Notes: generated from the sequence alone by a model not told the origin. 64,000 bases of DNA from Streptomyces sp. NBC_01775 (GCF_035917675.1 NZ_CP109104.1:1-64000), one strand, 5' to 3'. Positions 23,910-32,622 are shown, numbered from the stretch's first letter. Made by a program: numbers and translations.

Positions 23910-24485
23910 CTACGCCTTGTGGATCTTCCAGTCGGCGACGTTGGAGTTGCTGCGGTTGTAGTAGGCGTTGGTGCACACGTCGTACTTGCCGCCCGAGGCG
24001 GTGGTGCCCCCGTTGGTCTCCAGGAAGCCGCCGTTGTCGCCGTAGAGGTTGGCCAGGTGGACGGTGTCGCCGATGCGGACGTTCTGGTCGAGAGGGTTGG
24101 AGGTCTGGGCGAAGATCCGCCAGCGGCCGGTGCCCGTCGCCCGGTCCTTCGCCTGAGAGGTGAGGACGTTGAACTTGCCGCCGGAGTTCTTCTGGTCCGT
24201 AGTGGCGTGACCGTTGGTGTCCAGGTAGCCGCCGTCGCCGCCGTAGAGGTTGCGCAGGTGGATCAGATCGCCGCTGATGACCTCGGTGCCGGCGGCCTTG
24301 CCGGAGACCGAGAGAACCTCCCAGGTGCCCGTGCCCGTGCCCCGGGTGGGGGTGTCCGCGGTGGAGACCCCGTACTTCGCGCCGGAGTCGCCGGCACCGC
24401 CGTTGGTGTCGAGGTAGCCGCCCTGCCAGGAGTTGTAGCCGTTCTGCAGATGGATCCGGTCGCCGTACCTGAGCTCGTTCGCCAC
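23910..24485 (-). CDS. three-repeat beta-trefoil-like (lectin-like) protein
   Basis: 191 aa without a signal peptide. Three internal repeats of about 60 residues: RYGDRIHLQNGYNSWQGGYL (residue 6), SGDLIHLRNLYGGDGGYLDT (about 71) and RIGDTVHLANLYGDNGGFLE (about 136). Each is followed by a (K)Y.V.T block and GTG.W.I/V. The threefold GD.(I/V)HL.N.Y......GG(Y/F)L.TNG pattern implies a beta-trefoil or similar carbohydrate-binding fold. The ligand is unknown. It may be released on lysis or act as a defensive lectin. Codon bias is typical of the host. Confidence 0.78.
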   Translation of the reverse strand: MANELRYGDRIHLQNGYNSWQGGYLDTNGGAGDSGAKYGVSTADTPTRGTGTGTWEVLSVSGKAAGTEVISGDLIHLRNLYGGDGGYLDTNGHATTDQKNSGGKFNVLTSQAKDRATGTGRWRIFAQTSNPLDQNVRIGDTVHLANLYGDNGGFLETNGGTTASGGKYDVCTNAYYNRSNSNVADWKIHKA

Positions 24486-24836
24486 GTGTCCTCTTTCGCC
24501 GCCCCGGGATACACACTGACCGTGCCGGGCGCTCTTGCCGCTGGCACCGGCCCTATGAGAGCGGCGGAACAGGGGGTGGCGGTAGGCGGCGCAGTGGCCT
24601 GTGAGCCAATTCGACCATATGGGTTTACCCGACCCTTCCCGCCCTGTACCAAGGGGCCTCTCGCGCGCAGAAACCCTTCTCCATACAGGTGTTCACAACT
24701 CCGCGGCGCGGCACAACGACGGGAAACCAGCGCTGCCACCTCCCACACCGTCACCCACGAGGGTGAACGACGCCGCACCCGCATTGACGCCGGCCCTGCC
24801 GGCATGGACAGGCCCCGCCACCGGGGCCTTTGACAC
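24486..24836. other. intergenic stretch upstream of the lectin-like gene
   Basis: No gene recognised. It should contain the minus-strand promoter of the lectin-like gene. CATATGGGTTTAC at about 24615 is the least GC-rich point. Confidence 0.35.
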
Positions 24837-24985
24837 GAGGCCAAGTGGGACGGCTTCCGCGCCGTGTGTTTCGCCGTGCCCGGCCACCTCTACCTCCAGA
24901 CCCGGCGCGGCACCGACCTGAGCGGTGCCTTCCCGAAATCGCCCGCGCCGCCGGGGACCTGGCCGGGGTGGAGCCGTAACCGTAC
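24837..24985 (+). pseudogene. ATP-dependent DNA ligase adenylation-domain fragment
   Basis: AKWDGFRAVCFAVPGHLYL, then QTRRGTDLSGAFP. KWDGFRA contains motif I (KxDG), whose Lys receives AMP, and RRGTDLSGAFP is the following conserved strand. One base is missing after AFP; restoring it gives EIARAAGDLAGVEP and then an immediate TAA. About 50 residues of the ligase core survive, with no start and no other motifs. Confidence 0.68.
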
Positions 24986-25055
24986 TTCGCCAGGCCCGGG
25001 TTCGTACGGGCCCGGCGAACCCGCGGCCGCGAGTCCAGAAGTCCCTGCGCGAGTC

Positions 25056-25093
25056 ACCCGAAGGGCCCGGCCAGACGGCCGGGCCCTTCGGGT
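25056..25093. terminator. strong GC-rich hairpin terminator
   Basis: Perfect 17-bp stem ACCCGAAGGGCCCGGCC / GGCCGGGCCCTTCGGGT with an AGAC loop. It stands downstream of the ligase fragment on the + strand and 175 bp downstream of the secreted-protein gene on the minus strand. No long U-tract follows, as is common for Streptomyces terminators. Confidence 0.75.
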
Positions 25094-25267
25094 GTGCGCG
25101 TGGCACCCCTTCGTGTTTTGGGCCCTCACTTGAGGTCGGATTCTTGGAACTCCCCCAGGTCAAACGCGGTAACAGTGGCTATTACCACGCCCCTGGCGGA
25201 AGTGCTCGATCCGGCGAGACGTTCACCCGGCCGGGCCGGGGTGTCTACGCGGACGACGGGTGAGTGC

Positions 25268-25807
25268 TCAGCAGCCTGCGGCCACGACGGTGATGTCGGG
25301 TACGGGCCCCGATCCGCGGCCTACGTACCCCGGCCTGACTTCGGCCGTCGAAAGGTCAGTGAGCCTCAAGGTGTAGGTGCCGGCGCCAGCACAGGTGTAT
25401 GGGTATTGGTGGATCGTTCCCCCGCCATGGAGCGGATCTCCGGTGTGAAAGATGGTGCCCTCCTGCAGCACCTGCCCGTCCTTGCTGACGGAGTAGTGCC
25501 CTCGGATCACGCACACGACCTTGCTGTAGGCAAGGACACCCTTGTACTGGCAGTCGTTTTCGACCTTGACCACGGGATTACCTCCCGCAGAGGTGGCGAG
25601 ACAGCCTTGGATTGCAGACCACCAACCCGGAGATCCGTAGCCCTCCTTGCGCTGGCATCCCTGCGGTGCTGGTGCTGCGGCGGCAGCAACGCGGTGAGCG
25701 GGCTTGGAATTGCTGTGGGGGAGTGAGGCAGCGTTCGCCTGAGCGCAGCTGAAGGCCGCCGCTGCGGCTACCGCGGCGACGGAGATTTTGGTGAGCTTGG
25801 GCAGCAT
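25268..25807 (-). CDS. secreted hypothetical protein (179 aa)
   Basis: The signal peptide is clear: MLPKLTKISVAAVAAAAAFS, with a likely cut after AQANA (about 26). The mature part has five or six cysteines (GCQRKEGYG, IQGCLATSAGG, ENDCQYKGV, KVVCVIRGH, YTCAGAGTY, VVAAGC), so disulfides are likely. It has beta-strand-rich segments (GTYTLRLTDLSTAEVRPGYV). GGAGG precedes the ATG. An extracellular protein of unknown function, not obviously an enzyme. The strong hairpin at 25056-25093 may terminate it. Confidence 0.78.
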   Translation of the reverse strand: MLPKLTKISVAAVAAAAAFSCAQANAASLPHSNSKPAHRVAAAAAPAPQGCQRKEGYGSPGWWSAIQGCLATSAGGNPVVKVENDCQYKGVLAYSKVVCVIRGHYSVSKDGQVLQEGTIFHTGDPLHGGGTIHQYPYTCAGAGTYTLRLTDLSTAEVRPGYVGRGSGPVPDITVVAAGC

Positions 25808-26084
25808 GGTGGCCTCCTGTGAGCGGACCGGGTGACGTTTCGACCCGGATTGCGGCGCCCACGCTAGGAACGCTTTGACTGCTTCTACGGCCTTTAGGGG
25901 CTAAACCACCAGTTCAGGGGGCGCGGGAAGCGCACCTCCCAATGCTTCGCGCCCCGTGCGGCTGGTTTCTGCACGACGGGCCCGCCCGGCCTTGACCGGC
26001 CGGGAACGGCGATCAGCCACGTCGTCTCACACGCCTGTCGCTTCCTCATGCCCCGAGGTGACGTCGTCGGCGGAGCCCTCCGGT
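25808..26084. other. intergenic stretch, nothing recognised
   Basis: Upstream of the minus-strand secreted gene. TTTAGGGGCTAAAC at 25893-25906 is a small inverted sequence. No gene. Confidence 0.35.
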
Positions 26085-26270
26085 CTTGGGCCGCCGGCGT
26101 TTCGGAGGTTGTACTCGACAGTGCAGGCCTGGACGATGGTGCCGGTGTAGCGCAGGGCCGCGCCGACGGACAGGCCGAACAGGCCGCAGATGCAGCGGGG
26201 GTCACCGCCGGTGGCCCTCGGCCTCGTAGAGGAGGCGGTCCTCACGGAGCCGGCTGACGGCCCTTCACGA
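26085..26270 (-). pseudogene. C-terminal tail of an integrase/recombinase-like protein
   Basis: Two minus-strand frames join: VSRLREDRLLYEAE, then ATGGDPRCICGLFGLSVGAA and LRYTGTIVQA. In actinomycete tyrosine-recombinase-like proteins the last 50 residues read RL..DR.L.EA..T.GDP..I...FGLS...A.RY...., which this matches. A one-base shift separates the two parts. No catalytic domain is present. Confidence 0.5.
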
Positions 26271-26283
26271 GTCACCCACACGA

Positions 26284-26742
26284 GTGCCGGCCGCCATCGG
26301 CCGGGAACCGGCCGTACGGTACGACCACCATGGCGATGAACGGTTCGATGGCATCACGACCACGCAGCCCCCATGCGCCCACCACCGCTTCGGAAAGCGA
26401 GCGCCCGTGCCCGTCATCGGTCCTGGCCGCGACGACCCCGAGTACGACAACTACGGCCCTACCTGGAAAACCCAGGACACCCCCTTCCGGCGGTGGCTGG
26501 TCGGGAAACTCACGGCGGCCGGCTTCCAGTACGCCAGGGACATGGCCATCTCCTGTGCCCCCGCCAATCGTTACCACGGCCTCAGCGATCTTGAGATGGG
26601 CACCATCGCCATTCTGACCGGCACCGGCATCGATGAAGTCCGGGCAGCCCACAAGCCCGACATCGCTGCCTGGATGCGCGAACAGGAGGTCCGCGATCAC
26701 CCCGACCTCGCCGACCTCAACCGGATCGCCGAACGCCACTGA
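26284..26742 (+). CDS. hypothetical protein (152 aa)
   Basis: The GTG at 26284 opens the frame but has no ribosome site; the first 30 residues are doubtful. The confident part is WKTQDTPFRRWLVGKLTAAG, RDMAISCAPANRYHGLSDLE and MGTIAILTGTGIDEVRAAHK to the end (AERH). Soluble and mixed alpha/beta, with a pattern that could be a small helical DNA-binding or adaptor protein. Convergent with the RelE-like gene, 47 bp away. Family not recognised. Confidence 0.5.
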   Translation: MPAAIGREPAVRYDHHGDERFDGITTTQPPCAHHRFGKRAPVPVIGPGRDDPEYDNYGPTWKTQDTPFRRWLVGKLTAAGFQYARDMAISCAPANRYHGLSDLEMGTIAILTGTGIDEVRAAHKPDIAAWMREQEVRDHPDLADLNRIAERH

Positions 26743-26789
26743 CCCCTGGACCCGCCCCGGCGGGGCCGCGGGCGCGTACGTGCGGGGCG

Positions 26790-27083
26790 TCATGGGCGGG
26801 TGAGGATGCTGTGGCTGCCGACCCGGCGCCAGACGATGTGCCGGTGCCCGGCTGTGCACTCAGGTCCGTAGTGCCAGGTGGCACGGCCGTCGGGCGCCCA
26901 GGTCACTTCCCAGACGCCGCGCGTCGGGTGGACATGGTGCACGCGCAGGCCGGTCCGGAAGGCGCCGGTGCGCAGGTCGGGCACGAACGCGGTGGTGATC
27001 ACGCGGCGGAACCGGCGCTGCTGGTCGGGGGTGAGGCGGCGCAGGTCGCCGGCGAGGCGTGGCAGCATCTCGAAGGTGAGCAC
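26790..27083 (-). CDS. RelE/HigB-like toxin-family protein, no antitoxin visible
   Basis: 97 aa from the GTG at 27083, which has GGAAGGAG about 8 nt upstream; the longer frame from 27284 lacks this. MLPRLAGDLRRLTPDQQRRF, VITTAFVPDLRTGAFRTGLR, VHHVHPTRGVWEVTWAPDGR and HRHIVWRRVGSHSIL follow the compact beta-alpha RelE-like pattern, including the terminal (I/V)WRR(I/V)G.H.I(L/F). Such proteins usually cleave mRNA at the ribosome unless bound by an antitoxin. No small antitoxin gene is next to it, so it may be inactive, solitary or controlled in trans. Confidence 0.65.
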   Translation of the reverse strand: MLTFEMLPRLAGDLRRLTPDQQRRFRRVITTAFVPDLRTGAFRTGLRVHHVHPTRGVWEVTWAPDGRATWHYGPECTAGHRHIVWRRVGSHSILTRP

Positions 27084-27106
27084 CAGGTGGTCTCCTTCCG
27101 ACAGCA

Positions 27107-27134
27107 CGAAGCCCCCGGGGTCCGGGGGGCTTCG
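27107..27134. terminator. GC-rich hairpin just upstream of the RelE-like gene
   Basis: CGAAGCCCCC / GGGGGGCTTCG around GGGTCC, a stem of about 10 bp that ends 24 nt before the GTG. Read on the minus strand it lies in the leader and could attenuate toxin expression. Alternatively it is a terminator for transcription coming from either side. Confidence 0.5.
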
Positions 27135-27625
27135 CGGCGGGACCATCCCGCACTTACATACGCCGCGAGCACGCGAGCGCGCGGAATCGCCTGTTTTCGT
27201 GTTTTGAGGCGTGTGGGACGCGTGTGGTGACCGCCCGGGAAGGCCGGGTCCTCGGCTGCCCCACCCCGTCGTCGGCTCCCCCAACGAGGCTTAGGACCGT
27301 GGCCGACTGGCGCCCGGAATGCAGCCCGTACGACAATCCGGTGGGCTGGGAACCGGCCGGCGAAGGCGCCCACCGTGCCGTGGCCCGGACCACCGTCTAC
27401 AAGGCCGAAACAGATGCCGGCCGCAACCGGAGCGAGCACCGAACCCTCCACGGACTCCGCGACCAGGGATTCGCCCACGCACCCCACCACACTGTGGACC
27501 GTCCCCCAGACCTACGGCACCGGCCGCGATGTCGAGGTGCTGGCGATGCCGTACCTCCCGAACGACGGCACCGCGCCACGCACCCCCGAGCCGGAGTGGT
27601 CGACCTCAACCCCACGAAACATCAC
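27135..27625. other. uncertain stretch with weak + strand coding
   Basis: From about 27300 the + strand reads VADWRPECSPYDNPVGWEPA, RTTVYKAETDAGRNRSEHRT and LHGLRDQGF, then in another frame LWTVPQTYGTGRDVEVLAM. It may be a frameshifted unrecognised gene cut at the Tn3 fragment. No start or ribosome site is convincing. Confidence 0.3.
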
Positions 27626-27945
27626 CGCGTTCGTGAGCAGGGCGTTGAACTTCATCGCCTTCTCCTGCTCGATGGGGTCGTTGTCGGCGAGGACGCCCTG
27701 GTTGCCGAAGCCGACCCGCTGGGAGAACCGGTTGAACGACTCGACCTTGTTCGTCGCGGCCGTCACCCGCCGGCGAAGCGGCGCGTCCGAGAGGTAGCGC
27801 AGCAGCTGCACCGTGCGGATCACCCGGCCGACCGCGCGGAACGCGGTGTAGGTGGAGTTCTTGTGCGAGCCCGACCGCAGCCGCTTCAGCAGCGTCGACG
27901 AGGAGACGGCGCCCTCACGCACGGAGACAGCGAGGTCAGCTGGGC
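27626..27945 (-). pseudogene. Tn3-family transposase (TnpA) C-terminal fragment
   Basis: The minus strand reads VREGAVSSSTLLKRLRSGSH, YTAFRAVGRVIRTVQLLRYL, RRRVTAATNKVESFNRFSQR and VGFGNQGVLADNDPIEQEKA. NKVE.FN....W(V)GFG carries the last acidic catalytic residue of Tn3 transposases. It ends after KFNALLTNAVMF, where the native protein continues, and starts in the middle of the catalytic domain. The resolvase and the 38-bp ends are absent. Confidence 0.85.
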
Positions 27946-28826
27946 GGATCGCGGGTTTGTTCCGGCGTGGGCGCGGCCGTGGTGGCGCTGGTCCAGCTGG
28001 CGAGTATGCCGAGTGCTTCGGCAGAGGGGGAGGCGGGTTCGGGGGTGTAGATGGCGAGGCTCTGCTCGGGGTCGTCTTCGGTGGCGAGGACGACGTAGTC
28101 GAGGGTGAGGTCGCCGACGAGGGGGTGATGCAGGCGTTTGGTCCCGGTGGTGTGGGCGCGGACGTCGTGGTCGGCCCAGAGCCTGCGGAATACGTCACTG
28201 TGCAGGGACAGCTCACCGATCAGTTCGGTGAGCTGCGGATCGTCGGCGTGGCGTCCGGCGTACAGACGCAGGCCCGCCACCGTGTCCCGGGCGGCCTTCT
28301 CCCAGTCGGTGTAGAGGCTGAGAGCAGCCTGGTCGAGGAAGACGAAACGGGCGAAGTTCCGGTCGCGGTGCGGGCGGGAGGCGAAGTCCGCGAACAGGGC
28401 ATAGCCGAGCCGGTTGGCGGCCAGGACGTCCAGGCGCCGGCCCTGGACGACGGCGGGAACACGGAGCGCGTCCAGGGCCCGGTAGAGGACGGGGCGGACT
28501 CTTTGCGGGGCGAGCGGGCGCTTGCGCCGGGCCCGAGCGGCCCCGGTGGTGGGCTGGGCGAGGTCGAAGAGGTGAGCGCGTTCGGTGTCGTCCAGGTGCA
28601 GAGCGCGCGCGACGGCGTCAAGGACGGCCTCGGAGACGCCTTGGGTGCGGCCTCGTTCCAGACGGATGTAGTAGTCGACGCTGACCCCGGCGAGCTGGGC
28701 GACTTCCTCTCGGCGCAGACCCGGAACGCGGCGGGGCCCGGCGTGGGGGGTGAAGCCCGCCTGTTCGGGGGTGATCCGGGCCCGGCGGCTGCGCAGGAAC
28801 TCGCGGATCTCGCTGCTGCGGTCCAT
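27936..28826 (-). CDS. XRE/MmyB-family transcriptional regulator
   Basis: 296 aa from the ATG at 28826; the longer frame from 28967 lacks a ribosome site and reads into the divergent promoter. The N-terminal HTH is LRREEVAQLAGVSVDYYIRL with the trailing ERGR, and is followed by LDAVARALHLDDTERAHLFD. The C-terminal MmyB-like ligand domain (LDVLAANRLGYALFADFASR, NFARFVFLDQAALSLYTDWE, LVGDLTLDYVVLATEDDPEQ) may bind a fatty acid or lipid. It is divergent from the SDR/AKR pair, a common arrangement in Streptomyces, where it probably controls that pair. Its 3' end abuts the Tn3 fragment. Confidence 0.9.
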   Translation of the reverse strand: MDRSSEIREFLRSRRARITPEQAGFTPHAGPRRVPGLRREEVAQLAGVSVDYYIRLERGRTQGVSEAVLDAVARALHLDDTERAHLFDLAQPTTGAARARRKRPLAPQRVRPVLYRALDALRVPAVVQGRRLDVLAANRLGYALFADFASRPHRDRNFARFVFLDQAALSLYTDWEKAARDTVAGLRLYAGRHADDPQLTELIGELSLHSDVFRRLWADHDVRAHTTGTKRLHHPLVGDLTLDYVVLATEDDPEQSLAIYTPEPASPSAEALGILASWTSATTAAPTPEQTRDPPS

Positions 28827-29058
28827 GCGTCCACCGTACGGCGCGCCCGTCGGCCTGCCGGGCAGCGAAAGGGGTACTGCCGGACCCCCGGACGAACGCG
28901 CCCCCGCACGGGCCCCCGCGGCGGGTCGGCGGGTGGTTGCCTGGATGGCGGGCCTGCTGCACCGCACCGATCAGGGCACTGGCAGGCCGACGGCCCTCTC
29001 ACCTGCTGTGACCCGACGTGGGTGAGACCGCCTGCCCCGCAGAAACAAGGGAAGATCC

Positions 29059-29823
29059 ATGGCTTCGAAACTGACCGGCACCGTCGCCCTCGTCACCGGC
29101 GCGAGCAGCGGTATCGGCGCCGACACCGCCCGCCAGCTCGCCGACCAGGGCGCCACGGTCGTTCTGGTGGCCCGCCGCAAGGACCGCCTTGAGACGCTGG
29201 CCGCCGAGATCACCGAGGCCGGCGGCACCGCGCTGGCGGTGGAGGCGGACATCACCGACCGCGACCGGGCCGAAGCAGCCGTACGGCAGACGGTGGAGCG
29301 GTTCGGGCGGCTGGACATTCTGGTCAACAACGCCGGGCTGATGCTGCTGGGACCGGTCGTCGGTGCGGATCCCCAGGAGTGGGAGCGCATGATCGCCGTC
29401 AACGTCCAGGGCCTGCTGCACACCACTCACGCCGCACTGCCGCACCTGCTCAAGGCAGCCGGGGAGGGCCCGCGGCAGGTCGCCGACATCGTCAACATCA
29501 GCTCGATCGCCGGCCGCCAGGCGTGGGCGAGCTACGGGGTCTACAACCTCACCAAGTTCGGCGTGAACGGCTTCACCGAGTCGCTGCGCCAGGAGCTGGC
29601 CGGCCGCCATGTGCGGGTGGGTGTCCTGGAGCCGGGCGCCGTCGACACCGAGCTGGGCTCGCACAACAACGAGACGATCCACGCCGAGATCCTCGGCCCG
29701 TTCAACGCACAGCACGAGCGCCTCGTCCCCGCGGACATCGCTGACGGGATCACCTACATGGTGACCCGATCCCGGCACGCGGCGATCGCCGAACTGTGGG
29801 TCATGCCCACCGACCAAGCCTGA
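29059..29823 (+). CDS. SDR-family NAD(P)-dependent oxidoreductase
   Basis: 254-aa classical short-chain dehydrogenase. Cofactor loop TGASSGIG at about 13-20, NNAG at about 87-90, catalytic Ser in NISSIAG, and the Tyr-Lys pair in [17 protein letters not shown] after beta-2 indicates NADP(H). GGGAAG precedes the ATG. First gene of a likely SDR-AKR(-NQO) transcript; the divergent MmyB regulator lies 232 bp upstream. Probably reduces small carbonyl compounds; substrate unknown. Confidence 0.93.
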   Translation: MASKLTGTVALVTGASSGIGADTARQLADQGATVVLVARRKDRLETLAAEITEAGGTALAVEADITDRDRAEAAVRQTVERFGRLDILVNNAGLMLLGPVVGADPQEWERMIAVNVQGLLHTTHAALPHLLKAAGEGPRQVADIVNISSIAGRQAWASYGVYNLTKFGVNGFTESLRQELAGRHVRVGVLEPGAVDTELGSHNNETIHAEILGPFNAQHERLVPADIADGITYMVTRSRHAAIAELWVMPTDQA

Positions 29824-29861
29824 TCACCGCTCACCTCACCGCCAAGACGGAGGAGTTCCTG

Positions 29862-30872
29862 ATGAAGCACGTATCGCTGGGCGGGCTGGACGTCTCGCGC
29901 ATCGGCCTGGGCGCCATGACCATGGCCGGCACCTACACCACCGGCGGAGGGCTCGATGACAGCGAGTCGATCCGCACCATCCACCGGGCACTGGACCTCG
30001 GCGTCACGCACATCGACACCGCCGAGATCTACGGCCCCTTCCACAGCGAAGAAGTCGTCGGCAAGGCCATCAAGGGCCGGCGCGACCAGGTCGTCGTGGC
30101 CACCAAGTTCGGTCTGGTCTCCCACTCCGGCGACAGCCCGGCCCCGGGCGTCACCGACAGCAGCGCCGCCAACGTGAAGGCCGCCGTCGAGGGATCCCTC
30201 AAGCGGCTCGGCACCGACCACATCGACCTGCACTACCAGCACCGCGTCGACCCGAACACGCCCATCGAGGAGACCGTCGGCGCCCTGGCCGAGCTGGTCG
30301 CCGAGGGCAAGATCCGCCACATCGGGCTCTCCGAGGCCAGCCCCGCCACGATCCGCCGCGCATACGCCGTGCACCCGGTCGCCGCCCTGCAGACCGAATA
30401 CTCGCTGTGGACCCGTGATGTCGAGGCCGAGATCCTGCCGCTGCTTCGCGAGCTCGACATCGGGTTCGTTCCCTACTCGCCGCTCGGGCACGGCCTGCTG
30501 ACCGGGCAGATCCGCAGCGTCGACGACTTCGCCGACGACGACTGGCGCAAGACCAACCCGCGCTTCACCGGCGAGAACTTCCAGCGCAACCTGGCCATCG
30601 TCGACGAGGTGCGGGCCATCGGCGCCGAGGTCGGCGCTACGCCGGCGCAGACCGCGCTGGCGTGGCTGTTGACCCGCGGCGACGACATCGCCCCCATCCC
30701 CGGAACCCGGCGGGTCGCACGCGTTGAGGAGAACACAGCCGCCGACAGCATTGAGCTCAGCGCCGCTCAGCTCGACCGCCTGGACGACCTCACACACGCC
30801 GCGGGCGAGCGTCACGACGAGGCGAACATGGCCAGCATCGACTGGCGATCTGACGCCCCGGCGACGTGCTGA
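29862..30872 (+). CDS. aldo/keto reductase
   Basis: 336-aa NADPH-dependent (beta/alpha)8 reductase. The ATG at 29862 has GGAGG 8 nt upstream. The catalytic tetrad is visible: Asp and Tyr in [10 protein letters not shown] (about 47-56), Lys in [10 protein letters not shown], His in [11 protein letters not shown]. The cofactor end is [16 protein letters not shown]. 38 bp after the SDR, same strand, so co-transcribed. Related to the YghZ/Tas-like aldo/keto reductase branch that acts on aldehydes and quinones. Confidence 0.93.
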   Translation: MKHVSLGGLDVSRIGLGAMTMAGTYTTGGGLDDSESIRTIHRALDLGVTHIDTAEIYGPFHSEEVVGKAIKGRRDQVVVATKFGLVSHSGDSPAPGVTDSSAANVKAAVEGSLKRLGTDHIDLHYQHRVDPNTPIEETVGALAELVAEGKIRHIGLSEASPATIRRAYAVHPVAALQTEYSLWTRDVEAEILPLLRELDIGFVPYSPLGHGLLTGQIRSVDDFADDDWRKTNPRFTGENFQRNLAIVDEVRAIGAEVGATPAQTALAWLLTRGDDIAPIPGTRRVARVEENTAADSIELSAAQLDRLDDLTHAAGERHDEANMASIDWRSDAPATC

Positions 30873-30938
30873 CCCGTCGCACCCGACCAACCCGCATCTA
30901 TTCACTCACTTCACTGATCACTGAAAAGGTTCCTCATC

Positions 30939-31070
30939 ATGTCCAAGGTTCTCGTTGTCGTAGGCCACCCCGACCTGTCCCAGTCGAAGGCCAACAGGGC
31001 CTTGGTGGACGCCGTCCGCGAGCTGGCCCATGTCACCGTGCACGACCTCTCGCCGCCTACCCTGACTTCC
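30939..31070 (+). pseudogene. flavodoxin-fold NAD(P)H oxidoreductase, 5' part only
   Basis: MSKVLVVVGHPDLSQSKANR, then ALVDAVRELAHVTVHDL, is the start of a KefF/MdaB-type oxidoreductase; with one base restored it goes on (Y)AAYPDFQR. At about 31071 the coding moves to the opposite strand. It is the third gene in the SDR-AKR transcript (66-bp gap, AAGG before the ATG) but cannot make a full protein. Confidence 0.75.
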
Positions 31071-31157
31071 AGCGTGGTGTTGTACCAGAACACCGGGTGC
31101 TGGAAGACGATCACGTCGTGGTCGGCCAGCAGTGCCTGCTCGGCGTCGACGTCGAAT
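31071..31157 (-). pseudogene. inverted middle segment of the same oxidoreductase
   Basis: On the minus strand the DNA reads FDVDAEQALLADHDVIVFQH and PVFWYNTT, the piece of a KefF-like protein that should follow AAYPDF (the P-x-FWY active-site segment). It therefore lies inverted relative to its own 5' end. At about 31157 it is fused in frame to enolase-superfamily sequence (FPPEQEVAA). A local inversion created both junctions. Confidence 0.72.
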
Positions 31158-31590
31158 GCGGCGACCTCCTGCTCAGGAGGGAACGCCCCGCCCTTGGGCT
31201 TGAAGGAGCGCGACCCGCAACGCTCGTGGAACTTCCGTGCCAGGCCACCACGCCCTCGGGGTCCAGCGCTTCGTCCCAGTCGTCGGCGGGGTCTTCCGCA
31301 CCGGGATGCCGGCCCCACTTGTAGAACTGGTAGCCGGCGTAGTCCACGCGGTCGCGGACCTTCCCGCCCAGCAGGGCGTGCACGGGGACCCCCGGTTCCC
31401 GTCCGTAGGCGTCCAGGGCCGCGGTCTCGAAGGCGGAGATGATGCTCAGCCGCATCTTCTCGCTGGTCAGCACGCCCCGGTAACCGCTGGCATTCGGAGG
31501 GGGTCGACCACACGGTTCTCGCCCCCTCGCCCCAGGCCGCGGATGGTGTTCACCGCGCCGACCGGCCGGCCCTTCGGTGAAGGTGTCAAG
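31158..31590 (-). pseudogene. enolase-superfamily (mandelate racemase-like) fragment
   Basis: Minus-strand frames rebuild NTIRGLGRGGENRVVDPLR, SAFETAALDAYGREPGVPVH, ALLGGKVRDRVDYAGYQFYK, WGRHPGAEDPADDWDEALDP and ARKFHERCGSRSFKPKGGAF. This is the N-terminal capping domain and the start of the barrel, including the K-x-K strand (SFKPKGG). At least two frameshifts. The metal-ligand half is missing. It is not the same gene as the enolase-superfamily gene at 63365. Confidence 0.65.
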
Positions 31591-31714
31591 AGTGCGGCGT
31601 AGGGCAATGGTTCGAGAAGCCCACCAGGCCGCGCTGGGCAGAGACCTTCCACCTACGGGACCAACAGCCTCCCGCCTTCGCCGGAGTCGCGAGCCTGACC
31701 CGGCGAGCGCGGGC

Positions 31715-32620
31715 TCACGGGCCGGGCGGGGAGACGCCTACTTCTTCGGCCAGTTCGCGGAACCTCAGCCCGGCCTGACTCTGGTACCGCGGGTTCCAGG
31801 CGACCGCGAGGCCCAGCGGGGGCTGGGGGCCCGAAGTGATCAGCTCCCGGAACTCCACACCGTCGCGGCCCTTGCGTGCGGCGCTGGAAGGGACAAGGGC
31901 GACGCCCATCCCACTGCCGACCAGGAAAAGTACCGTCTCGACCTGCACGGCCTCCTGCGCCACCTTCGGCGTCACCCCGGCCTCCTGGAACAGCATCGTC
32001 GACAGGGCGTGCAGGCCGGGAATGGCGTGCTGGGTGTAGTCGATGAACGGCTCGTCCGACAGGTCGTTGAGGGTGATCCGCTTCTGACGGGTGAAGCGGT
32101 GCCCGGTGGGCAGGGCGAGGACGAAGCGGTCGGCCTCGACGGTGACGTACTGGAGGTCGCTGCGCCGGGTGAGAGGGACGCGGACGATGCAGACATCCAG
32201 CGTGTGGCGCTCCAGGGAGTCGATGAGGCCGGTATTGGTGTCTTCGGTGAACTTCAGGGCCACACCCGGGTAGGTCCGGCTGAAGGCGGGGAGCAGCAGC
32301 GGCAGCAGCCGGTTCTTCGCGGAGCCTACGAAGCCCACGCGCAGGTTGCCGGTGGCCCCCGCCGCCGTGGACTCCGCGACCCGCGCCAGCTCCGTGGAGT
32401 GGAAGACGACGGCACGGGCGTGCTCCAGGGCGGCTTCGCCGGCCGAGGTCAGTTCGACGCTGTGGGTGGAGCGCAGGAAGAGCTTGGCACCGATCTCATC
32501 CTCCAGCTTGCGGATGGAGACCGACAGCGGGGGCTGCGTCATGTGCAAACGCTCGGCCGCCGTACGGAAGTTGAGGGTTTCGGCCACCGCCAGGAAGTGC
32601 CTGAGCTGCCGCAGCTCCAT
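31715..32620 (-). CDS. LysR-family transcriptional regulator
   Basis: 301 aa from MELRQLRHFLAVAETLNFRT. The ATG at 32620 is preferred (GAGAGG 8-9 nt upstream) to the one at 32635. HTH: AERLHMTQPPLSVSIRKLED. The effector domain shows NLRVGFVGSAKNRLLPLLLP and VQVETVLFLVGSGMGVALVP. It is divergent from the nine-gene catabolic operon and shares a 121-bp gap with a LysR-type box, so it very likely activates the operon in response to the substrate or its CoA ester. Confidence 0.93.
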   Translation of the reverse strand: MELRQLRHFLAVAETLNFRTAAERLHMTQPPLSVSIRKLEDEIGAKLFLRSTHSVELTSAGEAALEHARAVVFHSTELARVAESTAAGATGNLRVGFVGSAKNRLLPLLLPAFSRTYPGVALKFTEDTNTGLIDSLERHTLDVCIVRVPLTRRSDLQYVTVEADRFVLALPTGHRFTRQKRITLNDLSDEPFIDYTQHAIPGLHALSTMLFQEAGVTPKVAQEAVQVETVLFLVGSGMGVALVPSSAARKGRDGVEFRELITSGPQPPLGLAVAWNPRYQSQAGLRFRELAEEVGVSPPGP

Positions 32621-32622
32621 GG

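Noticed and set aside
25056..25093. possible attachment site or origin made of a long palindrome
   Set aside because: Position after genes and a short loop fit a terminator; no integrase or iterons are next to it.
29754..30905. 383-codon minus-strand frame over the aldo/keto reductase
   Set aside because: Antisense shadow of a gene with an intact catalytic tetrad.
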